Source: Henckelia pumila (Eukaryota; Streptophyta; Magnoliopsida; Lamiales; Gesneriaceae). From it: a stretch of DNA of 64,000 nt. The notes below the pieces were generated by a model. It did not search any database and was not told the DNA's origin. It worked only from the letters and a program-made list of their open reading frames with translations. The DNA is taken from assembly GCF_033568475.1 (NCBI RefSeq), contig NW_027331831.1, forward strand, positions 7,626,001 to 7,690,000. The letters run 5' to 3'. This document shows, in pieces, positions 62,589-64,000 of the stretch. The stretch's first letter is position 1; each line of letters opens with the position of its first letter. Position numbers and translations under genes: made by a program.

Positions 62589-62741
62589 AAAATCACTCAT
62601 GTTAACATGAGGGAGAGTTTACGTGGCTGCACTCTTTTTCCCTTACTATGGTTTTTATCCCACTGAGTTTTTCCTAGTAAGGTTTTTAACGAGGCAGTAT
62701 AAAATACGTAATGAAGACAGTCGTCATATCACGATCATCAT

Positions 62742-62753
62742 CACAAGGGGGAG
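62742..62753 (+). other. Polypurine tract of the copia element
   Basis: CACAAGGGGGAG immediately precedes the 3' LTR. Confidence 0.8.
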
Positions 62754-63024
62754 TGTTGAAAAATATATTATTATTATTATGTTGAATATTGAATGTTGAA
62801 TGTTAAATATTGAGTTGTAAAATGTGGAAAATTAGTGTGTGATGATGTAGATGATGATGTATTAATTTTTGGACTAATCTCAAATGTGGATCTATAAATA
62901 GGTCTTCATTTGTGATTAAAAATACAATTGAGTAGAGAGATAGATATTATAAAGTGTAGAGTTTGATATATTTTGAGTTTTGGAGTTTTTACTTTTTACC
63001 ATAAATTTTTACTTTTTCACAACA
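62754..63024 (+). repeat. 3' LTR of the copia element
   Basis: TGTTGAAAAATAT...TTTTTCACAACA, matching the 5' LTR with a shorter TTA run and about seven substitutions. Confidence 0.92.
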
Positions 63025-63147
63025 GTTTGTTATTTTTTCAAATTTAAATATAGCTAGATTCGTCTCTAACTTTTTTCTCATAACATCCAACAGTTCCGAT
63101 ATTGTTTTTATAGAACTACAAAAAAAATTAAAATTATTATTGATATG

Positions 63148-63563
63148 TGATGGGTCATGACCCAATTTGATTTTCTCCCCGGTCAAAGCCCAATGACTCA
63201 ATCCATTTGAGTCTCATATTATTTAATTATTTATTTAAACACTTTATCAAGACCCATAAATTTTTAAAAGCCCATGAAATTCTTCGATTATCTATAAATA
63301 GCTCAAATCCTCTTATTGTTAAGGTACGCTCTCTATAGTCACATGCTCTAATTCTCTAAAACTTTTATCAGACAAATACTGACTTGAGCGTTGGAGTGTC
63401 TTCGCTGGACAACCCTCAGCGCCACTCATTTTGCTTTGTGATGCAGGTAACAACCCACGAAGTTCTTTCTCCGGAACAGTTCAAGTATTAATCCGGTCAC
63501 CCGGATCTCCACAAATTACCCATATTTTTTTCAATCGGGTAATATCAATTTTTTGCTACATCA
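63148..63563 (+). mobile_element. Short solo LTR, 416 bp
   Basis: It begins TGATGGGTCATGACCC and ends TTTGCTACATCA (terminal TGATG/CATCA inverted pair). A perfect 5-bp duplication ATATG lies at 63143-63147 and 63564-63568. CTATAAATAG at about 63291-63300 is a likely promoter. ACTGACTTGAGCGTTGGAGT at about 63379 is a sequence I associate with plant gypsy-type LTRs. The family is not certain. Confidence 0.82.
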
Positions 63564-63623
63564 ATATGCTTGCTTCATTTTCCGTTTAGCTGCATCTGTA
63601 TGTAATTGTGTTCACAGTATACT

Positions 63624-63790
63624 AGGGGTGAGAAAAAAAAATACCGAATTTTTGGTATAACGAAGATTTCGGTATGATATGGATAGCAATACCAAATTTT
63701 TCGGTATGATAACAATAAGATATTTGGAAAGTTCGATATGTATATACCTAAGTAGCGGTATATCGAAACAATATATAAAAATTTAAAAAT
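63624..63790. mobile_element. Partial hAT-type MITE, copy C of the TACCGAAATTTT family
   Basis: CTAGGGGTGAGAAAAAAAA followed by ATACCGAATTTTTGGTATA and further TTTCGGTATGATA words matches copies A and B, but the right end is lost near a (GTAT)n run. Confidence 0.55.
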
Positions 63791-63803
63791 AAATGTATGT
63801 ATG

Positions 63804-63835
63804 TATGTATGTATGTATGTATGTATGTATGTTGT
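63804..63835. repeat. (GTAT)n microsatellite
   Basis: About eight tandem ATGT/GTAT units directly before the partial LTR-like sequence. Confidence 0.9.
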
Positions 63836-64000
63836 AACGCTCTAAATTCGACGATTGTCTCCAGTACTGTATCAAGACTGATATTTTCAGTGCGCTTATG
63901 TTCTCACTCATATATATGCACCTTGAGAATTCTTCCTAATGGGTCACCCATCTTAGATGCACTTTCTTGATATGTACCTATAAAAAAATTTAAGCTCTCG
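63834..64000 (+). mobile_element. Start of an LTR-like repeat running off the right edge
   Basis: TGTAACGCTCTAAATTCGAC followed by TCAAGACTGATATTTTCAGT and GGGTCACCCATC resembles the beginning of plant gypsy-type LTRs of the TGTAACGCCC class. The right end is outside the window, so this is a tentative call. Confidence 0.45.

Larger units (their letters stand above)
49785..63024 (+). mobile_element. Ty1/copia retrotransposon, 13.2 kb with two nested insertions
   Basis: LTRs at 49785-50076 and 62754-63024 and a perfect 5-bp duplication GTTTG (49780-49784 and 63025-63029) delimit it. The domain order gag, protease, integrase, RT, RNase H is copia. Removing the CACTA insertion (51737-57065) and the solo LTR (60067-61748) leaves about 6.2 kb. 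In-frame stops (e.g. TGA at 50994 in gag) show it is dead. The LTRs look about 97% alike apart from a TTA microsatellite. Confidence 0.93.

Noticed and set aside
1..64000. Search for CRISPR arrays, operons, tRNA, rRNA and conserved plant microRNA genes
   Set aside because: None of the regular spacer arrays, cloverleaf genes or familiar mature miRNA sequences were seen by eye; the genome is a plant nuclear one.

Overview
This is nuclear DNA from a flowering plant, most likely a eudicot. The sequence is AT-rich. The genes are sparse and split by short GT-AG introns. Plant-only families are present: a CAMTA4-type CG-1 transcription factor, a SEPALLATA3-type MADS-box factor and two DUF3339 microproteins. 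Most of the remaining sequence is transposable elements. The species cannot be named from the sequence alone.

Host genes. (1) 572-3675, minus strand: the 5' part of a CAMTA4-like gene with eight exons whose phases all close; the 3' part lies beyond the left edge. (2) 14292-14501 and 16437-16646, plus strand: a tandem pair of intronless DUF3339 membrane microproteins. (3) 19897-20325, minus strand: a small two-helix membrane protein whose stop codon is probably split by an intron. (4) 24856-29105, minus strand: a complete eight-exon SEP3/AGL9-type MADS-box gene of 239 codons. An abnormal poly-G tract lies in its first intron.

Transposable elements. Many have exact boundaries because both the termini and the target-site duplication (TSD) are visible. 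There are five solo LTRs: 8913-11810 (TSD CATGT), 23102-24000 (AAAAG), 31081-32595 (CAAGT), 60067-61748 (AATTA, reverse orientation) and 63148-63563 (ATATG). There is one full-length but decayed Ty3/gypsy chromovirus-like element at 39350-46501 (CATAC). One Ty1/copia element at 49785-63024 (GTTTG) is stretched to 13.2 kb by two later insertions. hAT-type or foldback elements lie at 4329-4915, 12233-13244, 20745-21627, 33027-33260, 35497-35952, 37901-38631 and 38204-38441.

The most interesting object is a CACTA-type transposon at 51737-57065, nested in the copia element. It has matching CACTAGTAGAA termini, dense subterminal ACTTCG/CGAAGT motifs and no transposase that I can recognise. Its interior holds pieces of several unrelated host genes: an ARV1-like lipid-homeostasis gene with four exons still in frame, a HAK/KUP potassium transporter exon, a receptor-kinase exon and probably the N-terminus of a DEAD-box helicase. 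It looks like a gene-capturing (Pack-CACTA) transposon.

The remaining intergenic DNA is AT-rich and carries no gene I can support. It includes simple repeats, scattered copies of a GAGACNGTCT-type repeat and an unusual 146-bp tandem repeat with a perfect GC-rich palindrome (5863-6240).
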